Assembly: GCA_963556495.2 (NCBI GenBank)
Contig: OY747704.1
Coordinates: 3,366,001 to 3,430,000 of the forward strand
DNA from: Valencia hispanica
Taxonomy: Eukaryota; Chordata; Actinopteri; Cyprinodontiformes; Valenciidae
Direction: 5' to 3'
Length of the DNA stretch: 64,000 bases
This document shows positions 25,901-37,371 of this stretch, one piece after another (the first letter of the stretch is position 1; every line of letters starts with the position of its first letter). Under the pieces are notes generated by a model. It was not told the origin of the DNA and searched no databases. It worked only from the letters and a program-made list of their open reading frames with translations. Both the position numbers and the translations under genes were made by a program.

Positions 25901-28900
25901 AACAAAAAACGATCTTAAAATGCGCCAACTGGATAGAATTTCAGTGGTTTGATCATAATTTTAAACATCTACCATTCAGACACCTCGCTGTATGCGATGC
26001 ATTGCGTACTGTGCACACAGGGGTCCCATTAACCGAAAATTTTCCATAATAGTCTGTTTTTTCTTTTTACAACTGTGACGGAAAATCCGAAGGCCACTTG
26101 TCATTTTGACAGATTATAATTCACAGCTCTATCCATTTGGTGCAGACACGCGGACATTTTTAGGTTTGAGTTGACGCGCGGAGTACAAGTAACTGAATCA
26201 ATAAACCGGTGTCGTGCCAACCAGCCGTGCAGAAAGAGCGCAGGCTCCGACAGTTTCTGCTGCTGAAGTGATATGAAGCTGGGTTCAGAGAGTCTTTCCG
26301 ACTTCTGATCACTTGAATCAGAGAAATATTCCCTGATTTCAAAACTTTGGCTGAAATGGAGCTTTTAGTTCCAGTCTCCAGTGCGTCCAAACGACACATG
26401 AATTTAAACATTAATTGCCTTAATAAGGCTCCACAGGTGGGAACACCTGAGTTCACAAAAAGCTGACTAGCACTGTGCCATCTTGGGACACGAAGGAGGA
26501 GCCTCATGGCATCATGGTAGGCTACAGAGAGGCTACTGTTCTTATATCGCCACCACAAATGTGCTGTGTACATAGGAGTACAGTAGGATCTAAATAAAAA
26601 AACATTTAACATTAGGTATGCACATGCAAAATTTTCGCAGCAACATGTTGGCTTAGGCATATCATTTGCAGCACTGTCTGTACAGATCTCTGTCGTCACT
26701 CATGTCATCAGTTATGATATGGCCCAGATATTTTATTTCTTTACACGTCTTCAGAGGCTGATCACTCAAGTAGAAATCAGTAAAAATTAGTCTCCTGTCC
26801 TCCTTGGTTCTGACAATCATGATATTACTCTTGCTGGAATTGTATCTGATGTCAAAATCATTACCATACTGTGAACACACCTTTAATAATTGCTGCAACC
26901 CAGCGCTGTACAGGCTTAGCACTACCAGATCAGGCTTAAGCTTTATTCTTTAATGTCATTTTTTAAAATACATTACTTTTACTTTTATACTTAAAGTAGT
27001 TTTGAATCAAGTACTTTTTTACTTTTACTTGAGTAAAAAACTTGACTTGATACTTCAACTTCTACAGAAGTCTTTTTAAACCCTAGTATCTATACTTCTA
27101 CTTGAGTATTGAATGTGAATACTTTTGACACCTCTGATGATCAACCTGACGACTATAAAAAATAAGCTCAATTTTCCATCAGTTAACAATATTTGATGGC
27201 AATTGGAATGAGCAGTGATTCATTTTATTGAATTAAAATGAAATTAATAGAATTTGAATAGTTTATTCCACAATGGCTTTGATCAACCACTAGCCTGTTT
27301 CAAAAGACAATCAGCCATCAGTAAGCCTCTTGGTCATTCATAAGTGATCAGCCTGTGGCGGCAATTTGCCGCGATCAGGTGTTATTCACAAAACATTATA
27401 TGATTGGGGCGTGTCTGGGCTGTCCACATGAAGGGTTTATATAAACTGTGAGACGGAAGACTCTGTGGTAATCAGACAAAATAGCTTGTTTTTAACCCGA
27501 CTTAAGCCCCGCCTCTTAAATCTATCTGTGAGCCACTCCAGAGGTGGCTGTCCTTCACAGTTCCTGTACACTGTCTGGTGTTCTGCTCTTCAGCTCTAAA
27601 GGCCAGAAGCTCCAGGACCTCTGCATCACTCCAGTTTGCCATCTCAGCTGATACAGTTTACAGATGCTAAATGAACTCCCCATGTTTACTTACATTTTAA
27701 ATACCGATGTATAGCTCACATTCCACACATCATCGTGACATCATCCTCTGTTGCACCAAGGTGTGATCTTCATTCAGAAGTCCAGCGTTGCAGCAATATT
27801 ACTATCAAGCATACCAGCATGAATGCTGCAATATTCATTCCTCGCCGTGCCGCCATGGTGCATTCATAAGACACACCATGCCGACATTACCTCATATACT
27901 GCCATGGTGTGTCTTTTAAAATCCACTAATGTGTTGGAAACAGTCTGGTGTGACTGACTCATTGAATGATACTGTATACATGAGAATTATTAGGTAGTAA
28001 TAATACAAATTATTGCAAGAAGAAAAGTCTGTTTAGATTGAAATATCGTTCCATATCCTCTGGTTGGCATAAAGCAAGGAGACTGAATTGAACCTCTGTC
28101 TAGAGGATAATAAAGGATTCTATGAGCTACACTTCTAGTAAAAAGCTTTCCAGTTCAATCCAAACTTTCTCTGTCGGCCATAGCTCCTTGAGTGGATGTG
28201 CGTTTACAAGAGGAAGTAAATAAACTGTCGTTGACCAGAGACATCGCTGCAATGGTAGGCAGATCCACCAGAAAAGGTCTGCACCCCCTGCTGTCCTGGT
28301 GGAGAATTGCTTTGCAACACTGACACACCAACAGAGAAGTAGAAAAAGAAAATGTCTCCATCAATACTTCTCTGACAGAGAAGTATAAACTAGGCTTATG
28401 GCACGGCTGTAGTTTCAGGCTGAGCAGTCAGAAGGTCACTGAGGTCATCATCATCACTGGAGATGATGGATATGAATCACATATGATGTTCAACAACCTA
28501 CTGAACATGAATGTTTTATTACTCCTACCATTACTTAGTCTTTCTCACTTTATTAGCACTATATTCAATTATCCTACTGCATTATAAGTAGGGCTGCACA
28601 CTATATTGTGAGTATATCGCCATGGCAACATCAGTGTGTGTAGCATTTATGTCACTAAGGACGGTTGGAGTTTAAGAATTGTTGGCTGAAATATTCCAAG
28701 TGTCATGAACATGCTTTTCAAGAAAATGTCATATTTAGCTAGCTAGCTAGCAACAGCCTCACAGCAGCAGATACTCCAATCAGACACAAATCACCTTACC
28801 TAGAAGGTTAAAGGTCACAGGTATGGAAGCTCAGATGAGACAAGGGGAAACAGGCAGAGATTGCACCTGATGTTTCTAACACTGTGCAGCCTTATTAATA

Positions 28901-29801
28901 ATTTATCCACCTCCTGTGTTCCTCCATTAATTAACACGTCTATTGGTCAATATGAGTTTTCTTTCCCATTGAGTAACCAATCATCAGGAATTCATTCTGT
29001 TTCAGGTAAAAGTTTTGTCCCACAAGGGATCAGAACACATCTAAATCACATGAATTTATTAATCAAACTGATATACATTCACACTCATTACTGATAAGAA
29101 GTAAGAAACAGAACTAATCAAGCTAACGATGCACAACATAGAAAAATCTGCTTCTATGAAATGAAGGGGAGCGTAGTACAGAGGGAACATGCAGCAGTCA
29201 TGCTACGATTATTGATGAAGATCAGCTGATCATCTCAGGTTTTATCACATCTGATTTCCATCTTATCTAGGAGGACGTGGTGGAGGAAAGGGTCAGGCGT
29301 TCTCTCATTCACATCCACAGATTAACACTTTCTGAAATTACTCTCCAAAAATATTGACATATTTCATGACTTTTGTATTTGTTGAGATGTAGCTGTGTAT
29401 TATGTAATGTTAATATTAGTTTACATTCAACCAAGATGTTGGTTTGTCGTAGTGAATGAGATAAGCATCTCTCAAAAGATGAAGCTGTGTAAAACGATTT
29501 TCTGTTTTATTTTCTGTTTTATTGATGTTGTTTAGCAAAGTCAAAAATGATCCAAACCATTCTCAATAATTAATGAAAACAACTTCAGTGACATAAACGC
29601 AGTCAAAGCCTTCAGTGGATTTATCTGTGGTGATAAGCTCCAAGCCTGTGAGCGTGGAAGACCTCCTCCCCATCACCCTCATCTCTATCAGCTTCTAGTT
29701 GGGTCTGCAGCTCCAACACAGAGACATCAGCAGTCAGACCCAAACATGCTGGAAAAACGGAAGCTTTTACGTTCTTCATGACAGATAGACTGGATCTTAT
29801 G

Positions 29802-29878
<77 letters not shown>

Positions 29879-32800
29879 GTATATTTTGACTTAATATAGA
29901 CGACGACCTGATGTCGTCGTCTATATTGAGTCAAAATTCCTCATTTAGAAAGTTTTTAAAAATTGTACGATATTTTTCATCTCACTCATTGTGCCTTACA
30001 GAAGTATTCATATCTCTTAAAGTCTTCAGACCGCTCCACCATCTTCCATGTTATTATTATTATTATTGCTGTATCCTGGACATGGTGGTGTTTGTTTCAG
30101 CGGTGTTTTCTTCCTCTTCATCCATTAAAGCCAGATCTGGACCACTGGTTGTCCAGTTGACACATTCTTCTCTCTGAGCTGCACATCTCTGCAGTTATCC
30201 ACTCCTTTTTTTGGTCCAACACATAAAATATGGCAACATTCTTAGAGGTTTAAGGAATGTGAATAATTTGCAAGGCACCACATCTGTTAGTACGTTTTTC
30301 CTCCTGCAACATTAAGTTTTAGATCCACTTCAGTAAGGATCACAGCCTGTAATGCTCCTGGAAGGATTGTGTCACTTTCAGCACCTGATTACATTGAACA
30401 TCTTACAGATGCCAGATTAGTTTTTATTTGACAACATATGTCTGTGTAGGTAGCTTCTTTCTGTCTATGTAAATGTTATGAGTGGATTGTTTAGTCGTAG
30501 TTAAAGGACTAATCAGTCATGAGATTTGAGGCTCAGTGCTGCGTTCCTCAGATTAAAGGCCTTACTGAAGCTGGAATGTCATGTGATTTTCCAGCTTTGC
30601 TGAGGCTTTGTGTTGTGGATGAGGAACGCTGCGATGGGAGCCGTAGAACTTTGGGACATGTTGGGATGGAGCTGATGTTCTTGATTGTGGCTCAGACTTG
30701 TCCTAATGTCTTCCTCAGAGGAGCCTCCTGTCCCCGTGTGTCCTGCTAAAGTTCAGAGTGTGGATGACTTTGTGCCAGATGAAAGACTGGACAAGAGCTT
30801 CCTGGAGGACAGCGTGCCCTCAAAGAACAAGGCGCCCCAGGCTGGCCCAGCTCCAGCTGTGGACAGTGACAGGTGAGAAGCTTGTATCTCTTCATCCTGC
30901 TTCCTGCTGCTGCTGCCTTTTATACTGTCAAAGATCAGCCTAGCCTTGGTGCTCTGGGGTTAAATGTTGTTGACTCACACAAACCTTTATGGAAAACTTT
31001 GACCTGCTGATTCCAGCTTCGCTTTAGGAACTATAAGATGAGAAGATTTGAGAACATTGCTGATATTAGTCCTGGTTTTCCTGCTGTGATTGGGGAGGGA
31101 ATGTCACTCTTTGTGTAGGAGAGCAGCTGATGTAGAGCAGAGTTTCAACATTTTCAAACCAAAACCAAATGATTTCAGCTTTGACATTCTGAGTTAAGCC
31201 AGTATCTTTAGGCGAACAATGACCCTATGCAGTTCAGTGAGGTGTGTTAGCACTATACCAGACCATAAGCTGGCCTTGTTGCAGTATAGTTGTATTACAC
31301 CTGGTTGTCATTAAGCTAAAACTAAAACGTCTCCCTGACATTCATACGATGAGGTGAACACTCTCTGCGGCTCCAGCCTAACGCATTTGTTCAGGTCCAG
31401 GTTGAACTCGGCGGGTTTACTACCTCTCCTGTTGTTGCTGCAGTGATGGAGAACACAGAGGAAACCCAATGGTTTCTGGTTTCCAAGATGAGTTGGACCC
31501 TGATGACACCGAGCCCAGTCTGGCCCAGGTTAGGACTCTACCCCACAGTAAGGACATCTCTCTGACCAGCGATGATGAGGAGGAGGAGGAGGAGAAGGAG
31601 CAGGTCGCCCCTGTAGTCACACAGGACCAGGACCTGGATAGTGAACCTGACCTGAAAGGGTAAGTTGTTTTTATTAACTTCACAGAACCCAAACTTCCAC
31701 CACACATACAGTTTGTTTGAATGCAGAACTCTTTATTAACAAAACTGAACCAAATATACAACAAATATCATTTTAGCATTTCAGGAGCACTGCTTAGCTT
31801 TCTCACCCAAAATGTCCTTAAGAGTTGCTTTGAAAATACACAACTGGAGCTGTACGTTTCTTGGCAATGGATTAACTGCAACCATGACGATAAAACATTG
31901 AAATGATAACCACTTCTGCAGAAAAAGAAAACAATCCTACAGATATGACGAGGACACCTGGATTTAACGTTAACCAGCTCAGAAAAGATGAGAAATAAAT
32001 CTATTTAAACATTTACATTTGTATTTCTCTTTATTTCAGGCCACTGATTCAGCTCACTAAACCAATGGTGGCTTCTCAAGCTCCAGAGCTCAAAGTCCAG
32101 ACCGCAGCACCCGTCTCTCTGACTCTAACTCCAACAGCGGAGCCGCCTGCTCCACAACCAGGCAGGAAGAAGGGAAGAAGAAGCACGCCCAGAGCAGAGG
32201 ACTCTGACTCAGACCCCGAGGCGCCAGTGGCCCAGCAGATGCTCTCTTTTGTCCTGGATGACCCTGACTTTGAGTCGGAAGCTTCAGACACCCCTAAAAT
32301 TATAAAGGTGAACTAAAGCAGGTTCACTCAACTGATTAAGGAGTATCAGACTGCTGAGCACATCAGGCCAGTCTGAACTTCATCCTATGAGCTCAGTGCA
32401 TTGAATGAAGTTAGAGATGCACTGACCAGAGTTTTGAGGCTGATCTCTGGTTCTTGTAAAGCTCGGTCCTGCTGATCCAGATTTTAGCTGAACACTAGTT
32501 CACTCTGGCAACGAGATCTCCCATAACAGAATCAACATATCTTGTCTTTCCATCTCTGCTGGAGCGGTCATTGATATTGGAATCAGAGGGGATGTCACAC
32601 AGTGTGAGAGAGAACAGTCATTTTATTCATGTAAACCTGGGACAAAGGGAGGATTGAGTTAACATTAAAATGTTCTTCTATGGGTGGAGAGTCTAGTTGG
32701 TGTGGTTTAGCCTTGCTAGCTGTAAACCGTGTGTTTTCCTTCAACCATCTCCTTCTATCAGTCTTCATAACTACTGACAGACTGGGACATCTGTGAGTGA

Positions 32801-35800
32801 AGGAGCTGCTTTCATATTCATATACTCCATGATGTTTTCACACACTGACGATGATCAAAGTAGCTGGTCGCTAACACAACCTTCAATAGTTTCATTTATT
32901 GAATCAACGCAGAAGAAAGAACTGACTGTAATGGACAATAAGATCAATTTATTTCATCATTTTATTATTTCTGATCTCCAGCTGTTCAGGTTCAATGTTT
33001 ATATACATTTCTGAATGCTCTGCATGTCCACATCTGATTTAGGACAACATGTGACCACCGTGGTTCCACCTGGAGTCAGGATGTTCTCCTCTCTGGTGGA
33101 CAATCCTCCAGCCTGGCAGCTTTCAGGGAGATTCATACAAATCACAGATATAAAGAAACTAGTTCCAGTCTGGTAATGATGGCTGTATATATCTGTTAAC
33201 ATGCAATGCCCATACTGATAAATCCATAAATAACACACAGAAGGTTAGGGTCAGAGTCTTCTTCTTCCCTCAGTAAGAGCATCTCACTAAAGCACATGTG
33301 TCAAAGTCAAGGCCCGGGGGCCAAATCCGGCCCCCCATAGCCATTTATGTGGCCCTCTAAACCCTAGGGGACCATATAAATAGAACATTTCAGTTCTATG
33401 TATGTGCACCTAAATACTATTTTATCGGTCAAATCAGTGTTTATTTGAATAGTCCTAAATCACATCATTGTGAAAAGATTGTCAGTATTATTTCATTTTA
33501 AGAAGTACTCGTCGAATACGGAGACAGATATTTATTAATATTTTAACAGTTTGTCAAAAATTGTTTTAATACTTTCTGCCACAAGCGGCCCTTTAAGGGC
33601 ATTCCTGGTCGGGATTGGCGCAAAATTGCTTTGAGTTTGACACCTGTGCACTAAAGGGTGTTGAGACGTGTTAGAAGTGAAGTGTGGGGTCCCACCTTCC
33701 TGACCACGTGCTTCTCTACAGCGATGTGACCTTTAAATATGGATGGACTGTGTTAGCAGGGCAGTGTGTTCCCATCCATATCAGATACAGTATGACCTGG
33801 CCTGGCGTTGTTCAACGCACAACTCTCTGATCTCTCTGTAACAGTCACTGTTTTCACTCACCTTTGACTGGTTTGGTTTTCCACAGGACTCCTTTCCAGT
33901 CAGAGATGAGCTTCTGTCCGACCTCTCTGATGAGGACGTGCATCTAACCAAGGTTCTGGTGCCACTCAAGCCCACTGTGATTTCCTTCAAGCCCAAGGAT
34001 GATGCTGACCTATTTGGCCTGGGAATCCAGGAAGAGCCTCGAGCAGCAAAGGACAGCAGCGACGACCAGGAAGGTAAGTCAGCACATCACTTTGTCCATG
34101 TGGGTTTTTCCTGTCATTTCACAGATATTTTACACTAGTATCTGCAGGGGGTTAAAGGTCATTTCACAGGCCTTTGTTACCATGGCCACACTGTTGATAC
34201 GACCTGTTAATTACGTCGTCTCCAGGTGAAGTTAAGCCATGTGCTAAATTCCCAGAGAAGGCCTGCTGCTGCTGTGACCATCATCAACCAGCTGGCAATA
34301 TTTGAGTACAGTATTTTTAGCTCAACATTAGAATGTGTACACTGTATAGTAGAGCTATCCAAGCCATGCACAAGATGACAAGCTGTGCAGGAGGCCTGCA
34401 AAGGTTGCCTCTATAACCTGCTGCTGCTGCTGATGTGGATGAACAACACTTCTTTACAGACTCAAATCCTAATCATAAAAAACCTTGACCTGGACCCCTG
34501 GCCAGGATCAGGAATCTGTCGCTATAGAAACCAGTCTCTTCTTGCTCCTTTTCTCCGATCTGTTTATCACCATGTTGAGGAAGTGTCAGTGACAGGAAGT
34601 GGTAAACTGCTACTGATATCTGGATAAGCAGAGTTTCAGGTGGAGACGCATTAATACCTGGACTAGAATGTTTGTTCCAGACATAAACAGCATTATTTTA
34701 TCAAACATATGTTTTTAACCTCATCTATCATCTAATAACCACTCCTGATTTAAATCTGTTGTCCTCTTCTAGAGAAAGAAAGCAAGCAGCCCAAGGAGAA
34801 GAAGAAAAAGAAGAAGAAAAGCAAGGAGGTACTGGTGTTATTTAACAGAATATAGAGTTCATGTTCTCCTCACACGTTCAGCTGTACCTGTGATTGTCCA
34901 CATTAGCAGCTGTGGTTATCATTGCCTGACTACAGTTATTGTCACTCTGGGGGAAGTAGAAAATCACAGTGAAATGTAATTTAGGTGGCACACACAGCAA
35001 CACATCCAAACAGCTTTTGTTTTCATTTATTGAGGTGAAAAATACTTCAATCATCTCAAAGGAAAATCAAAGTTTCTTAAACTATTAGTTTCTTCAGAGT
35101 TGACATAAATGGTGATGGCTGGCCTCTGGCTGAAAACCCTCCGAGACATTTAGAGGATGTTCAGACTTGTTTGTTATGTCTTGAGTTTTCTGAACTATCC
35201 TTCTTTGCACAGTTATTTTCAGAAGCTCCAGAAAAGTCCCCCAAACAGCATGTTGAGCTGCTGCCCCAGCAGATACACCACCATACACTATACCACAGTC
35301 CTTTATAGTCTGAAGCTTGTCCTTCATCACAGCACTACTGCTTACTAAAATACACACAGGCAGAATCAAAGGTACACTTCAGAAGATGACCAGATGATAG
35401 CAGAAGAGGTTTCATTCTCCACAACAGACTTGAAATGTGTTAAAGGAACCAGAGAAAGGTACTCCTCACTGTGCTGTTTGCTTTGAGTGGCTCCTTGTCA
35501 GCACTTTTTTTGCCAAACATCTTGGGTCCCTGTTGTGATCGATGGAAGAGATAGTTTAAACTTCTTCTTCTCTGCCTCTTTGCTTCTATTCTACACCCAC
35601 ACCGCCTCCTTTTTATCACATCAGGGATCTGAGGCTATGGTTCAGCTAGAAGTTGAAGGTTTAGGATGTTACTAAGCTGCTCCCTGTGTAAAAAAACTAA
35701 CTCCTTGTTACATAACTGCAAAAATCCTTACAGCTACTCAGGATCCTAACCCAGAACTAAAATGGTTTAACAAGGAGATATGGGAAGAAAAGTAAAAGTC

Positions 35801-37371
35801 TAAAAATGAATATTGTAATATTGTATTTTTTAACTAATGTTGCCATATCTACTTTACAGTTCTGGCTAATTTATAGCTGACTAAAGAGATTATGCTACGT
35901 AGTATATGTTGCCTAATCATGATGTGTCCTCCATGTTTATCAACCTTAGCGTCTTGATTCTAGTATACGGATGTTGATTGGGCGCTGTCATCTGGAGGTA
36001 AAGGTATCCAGCATAATGTCGATGATGCTGTTCTTTATTTATCTATCAAACTGGATGAAACGATTTTCTGTGGTTAGCAGCTTGTCTACTTCTGACATTT
36101 GGTTAGAAAAACTGCAAAAAATGAAGAATCAAAGTGTATATATTAGGGCTGTCGAAATGACCGCGTTAACTCAGGTCGATTAATTTGTAGAATTAACGCA
36201 ATAAATGTTTTTAACGCATGCACAGGATGACCCGCCCTGTTGATCCTACAGTTCAGCTCACGCTGCATTCAATGCTTCCCACATAAACAGCATGGTAGAC
36301 CTGATCTGCATCCATGTGAACGTCTCTTCTCTGTCTCAGGCCAGATAGAGGGATTATCAGTCGATGTCACTCCCTGCTCTACTGCGCGTTTAGTCTGCAG
36401 AAAGACACACGATCAGAAGAAGCGATTGGAACAAACAATCTGCAGCGATAAGTTCACATCAGGTTAGCATTGGCTAACAAACAAGCTAACATAGCTAACC
36501 AACGCTGCAGCTGCAAGATAAGCACAAATAATAACAGCGGGAACCCTGGATTAATGTAACGGTTCCGTTCCACACCATTTACTCTCAGGTTGATCAGCAA
36601 ATAATCCCTCTGTTGTTCAGAAGAATACAATTCATTGATCCACAGGGAAAATAAGTGGTGTTGTAGCTCATACTATTTAATTCTTTAAGGAGTTGTTGTA
36701 GATCCTGATGGCTGTGAGCAGGAAGGATCTCCTGTAGCAGTCTGTGTTGCAGCAAAACTAACGAAGTCTTTGACTATAAACACACTGTTATTGTAGGAGA
36801 GCCTCATGAAGAGGATGCTCAGGGTCGTCCAATATTAATATAAAAATAACGGTCAGCTTTACATTTAGAAAATATGAAGCAGTTAGTTTGCCTTAGCAAC
36901 TGGCTAAAAGATAAATAGGTCAAAAGGGCCATGTGTAAATGTGATAGTGGAGTTCAAAATAAACACTCCTTGGATCTCTCCTGTATTTCCTTTTTTTTAA
37001 AAGGGGGAAAGCATCCAGTTTTGTCCTTTTTTTTACACCCAAAATTTTAGTTTTTCCAGTCATTTTTAGGAATGTTAAATAATCGTGATTAATTCACAGC
37101 TACCCTGTGATTTATTAGATGAAAATATCTTAATCGTTTGACAGCCCTAGTATTTATTTTTGTCATGTCTCGTATACAGGACGAAGAAAAGAGCAAGAAG
37201 AAACACAAACACAAGAAAAAGGAAAAAGATGAAGCTGCAGCAGGAGACGAGAAGGAGAAGAAGAAGAAGAAATCTCGATCCAAGAAAATGGAAGTGGACG
37301 AACTGGAGGACTTTCTGGGAGGAGGTGCTGGCTCCATCAAAAGAGACGATGGTGATTATGAAGAGCTATAA
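16940..37371 (+). CDS. rabl6: Rab-like GTPase RABL6, complete, 15 coding exons
   Basis: RABL6 (RBEL1/PARF) is a large Rab-like GTP-binding protein found in cytoplasm and nucleus and linked to cell growth. Exons: 16940-17069, 17162-17296, 19469-19516, 20015-20067, 20169-20257, 23600-23740, 24416-24521, 24610-24713, 25104-25501, 30719-30872, 31444-31659, 32040-32307, 33887-34073, 34773-34828, 37180-37371. All junctions are GT-AG and phases match, giving 2277 nt and 758 residues (human about 729). The start [11 protein letters not shown] matches the family. Residues 50-57 are the P-loop GDRNTGKS. The G-domain continues through [30 protein letters not shown] and [14 protein letters not shown]; the last stands where NKxD would be, as in the family. 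[14 protein letters not shown] helix, a long Ser/Pro-rich region, acidic [11 protein letters not shown] and [14 protein letters not shown] motifs, a Lys-rich tail and the terminal GDYEEL follow. Introns hold many transposons. Teleosts may have two copies (a/b), not resolved here. Confidence 0.95.
17437..18914 (+). other. rabl6 intron 2, unassigned part
   Basis: Intron sequence between exons ending 17296 and starting 19469. I saw no repeat family or exon before the MITE at 18915. Confidence 0.5.
18915..19295. repeat. hAT-like MITE, copy 2 of a pair
   Basis: It begins TAGGGATGTGTATTGG and shares its interior with the copy at 7306-7545. Runs such as GATACGATAC and CGATACAATA near the left end are typical of fish hAT MITEs. 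It lies in rabl6 intron 2, ending about 170 bases before exon 3. Confidence 0.6.
19632..19661 (+). CDS. rabl6: Possible 30-nt in-frame rabl6 microexon
   Basis: A pyrimidine-rich tract and AG at 19630-19631 precede 30 bases, which are followed by a strong GTGAGC donor at 19662. The flanking exons (ending 19516 and starting 20015) both leave phase 1. Inclusion therefore adds exactly ten residues, [10 protein letters not shown], without a stop, between VVDK and GKGKRRGDN in the GTPase domain. The annotated 758-residue product omits it; inclusion gives 768. Use is inferred and needs transcript evidence. Confidence 0.45.
   Translation, partial: AKNTLFLKV
20775..22882. mobile_element. hAT-like element in rabl6 intron, with nested LINE
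   Basis: The left end TAGGGGTGTGCCA and the right end TGGCACACCTCTA are inverted repeats. Subterminal blocks (AATTCAAAATTGTTC on the left, AACGAATTGAAATCG on the right) also pair loosely. No clean 8-bp duplication was found. A minus-strand L2-like LINE (about 21575-22370) is nested inside. A short frame at about 21080-21255 is not recognised. Confidence 0.6.
21575..22370 (-). pseudogene. L2-like LINE fragment, RT C-terminal part and 3' tail
   Basis: The minus strand encodes [20 protein letters not shown], then [20 protein letters not shown] sequence and [11 protein letters not shown]. These are the region after the RT palm in fish L2-like LINEs. A frameshift follows at VPH. The 3' tail ends near 21575 in AAATAAAATTGCC-type sequence. 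A close sister copy is at 42825-43898. The 5' end is truncated. Confidence 0.75.
22883..23599 (+). other. Remainder of rabl6 intron before the exon at 23600
   Basis: Intron sequence. No exon or repeat family recognised. Confidence 0.5.
25691..27136. mobile_element. hAT-type element with 8-bp TSD, carrying a nested LINE fragment
   Basis: The ends are CAAAGGTGTCAAGTA and the complement of CAGAGGTGTCAAAAGTA. They are flanked by atgatcaa on both sides (25683-25690 and 27137-27144). Subterminal regions are rich in AAGTA/TACTT repeats on both sides. The middle holds a minus-strand LINE ORF2 piece (26160-26940). It sits in the 5.2-kb rabl6 intron after the exon ending at 25501. Confidence 0.85.
26160..26940 (-). 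pseudogene. Non-LTR retrotransposon ORF2 fragment (region after RT)
   Basis: Minus-strand frames give [32 protein letters not shown], then [38 protein letters not shown] and [14 protein letters not shown]. The SKSN and KYLG blocks follow the RT palm in LINEs; the WRY and VPRWHS blocks are a conserved downstream part of a fish LINE family I cannot name. At least one frameshift splits it, and no catalytic box remains. Confidence 0.65.
27293..27943. mobile_element. MITE with CCTGTTTCAAAAGACA-type ends
   Basis: The left end reads GCCTGTTTCAAAAGACA. On the complement, the right end reads CTGTTTCC, then TTTTAAAAGACACACCATGG. A shorter relative is at 56303-56526, sharing TTGGTCATTCATAAGTG and GGTGTGTCTTTTAAAA. 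Confidence 0.55.
27944..29806 (+). other. rabl6 intron, mostly unassigned
   Basis: A hAT-like fragment starting TAGGGCTGCACACTATATTG is at 28589 with no right end found. The rest shows no exon, RNA gene or known repeat. Confidence 0.4.
29807..29872. repeat. (TA)n microsatellite
   Basis: About 33 uninterrupted TA units in a rabl6 intron, directly before the hairpin at 29883. Confidence 0.95.
29883..29937. repeat. Near-perfect inverted repeat: 25-bp arms, 5-bp loop
   Basis: The left arm 29883-29907 and right arm 29913-29937 pair at all 25 positions, with one T:G wobble (29892/29928). The loop is CTGAT. The arms include GACGACGAC against GTCGTCGTC, so the stem is not simple AT repeat, although the (TA)n tract lies just upstream. 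Function unknown: foldback MITE core, hairpin RNA, or assembly foldback. Confidence 0.8.
29991..30278. mobile_element. Tc1-type MITE with GTGCCTT...AAGGCAC ends
   Basis: The left end is GTGCCTTACAGAAGTATTCA; the right end complement is GTGCCTTGCAAATTATTCAC. This matches the 'agtattcat ... ttgcaaggcac' MITE type common in fish. It includes a short (TTA)n run at about 30049-30066. A related piece is at about 63360-63600. Confidence 0.65.
33293..33648. mobile_element. Short hAT MITE with perfect 8-bp TSD
   Basis: The ends are CACATGTGTCAAA and the complement of CACAGGTGTCAAA. The identical flank cactaaag occurs at 33285-33292 and 33649-33656, with TA at its centre as in Buster-type hATs. Subterminal GGCC-rich stretches (GGCCAAATCCGGCCCC; GCGGCCCTTTAAGGGC) are present. 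It lies in the rabl6 intron before the exon at 33887. Confidence 0.85.
35075..35370 (-). repeat. Degenerate jockey/Rex-like LINE 3' fragment
   Basis: Minus-strand sequence gives [14 protein letters not shown] and [21 protein letters not shown]. These parallel the [35 protein letters not shown] order in the better copy at 48690-49288. It is heavily decayed, in a rabl6 intron. Confidence 0.5.
36144..37149. mobile_element. hAT element ending 30 bp before the last rabl6 exon
   Basis: The ends TAGGGCTGTCGAAA and the complement of TAGGGCTGTCAAACG are inverted, with GCGTTAAC / AATCGTGATTAA-type subterminal sequence. The flanks gtatatat (36136-36143) and gtatttat (37150-37157) match at 7 of 8 positions with TA central. 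A minus-strand LINE fragment is nested inside at about 36590-36850. The right end is only 30 bases from the exon at 37180. Confidence 0.8.
36590..36850 (-). repeat. Jockey/Rex-like LINE 3' fragment nested in the hAT
   Basis: The block TTGTAGCTCAT, TTCTTTAAGGAGTTGTTGTA, GGCTGTGAGCAGGAAGGAT and ATGAAGAGGATGCTCAGGGT runs in the same order as at 47490-48850. In this copy the first two blocks are almost adjacent, which shows where the 47.5-kb copy was interrupted. Confidence 0.7.

Noticed and set aside
37089..37340. Minus-strand Ser/Phe-rich frame
   Set aside because: Antisense shadow of the Lys-rich last rabl6 exon.
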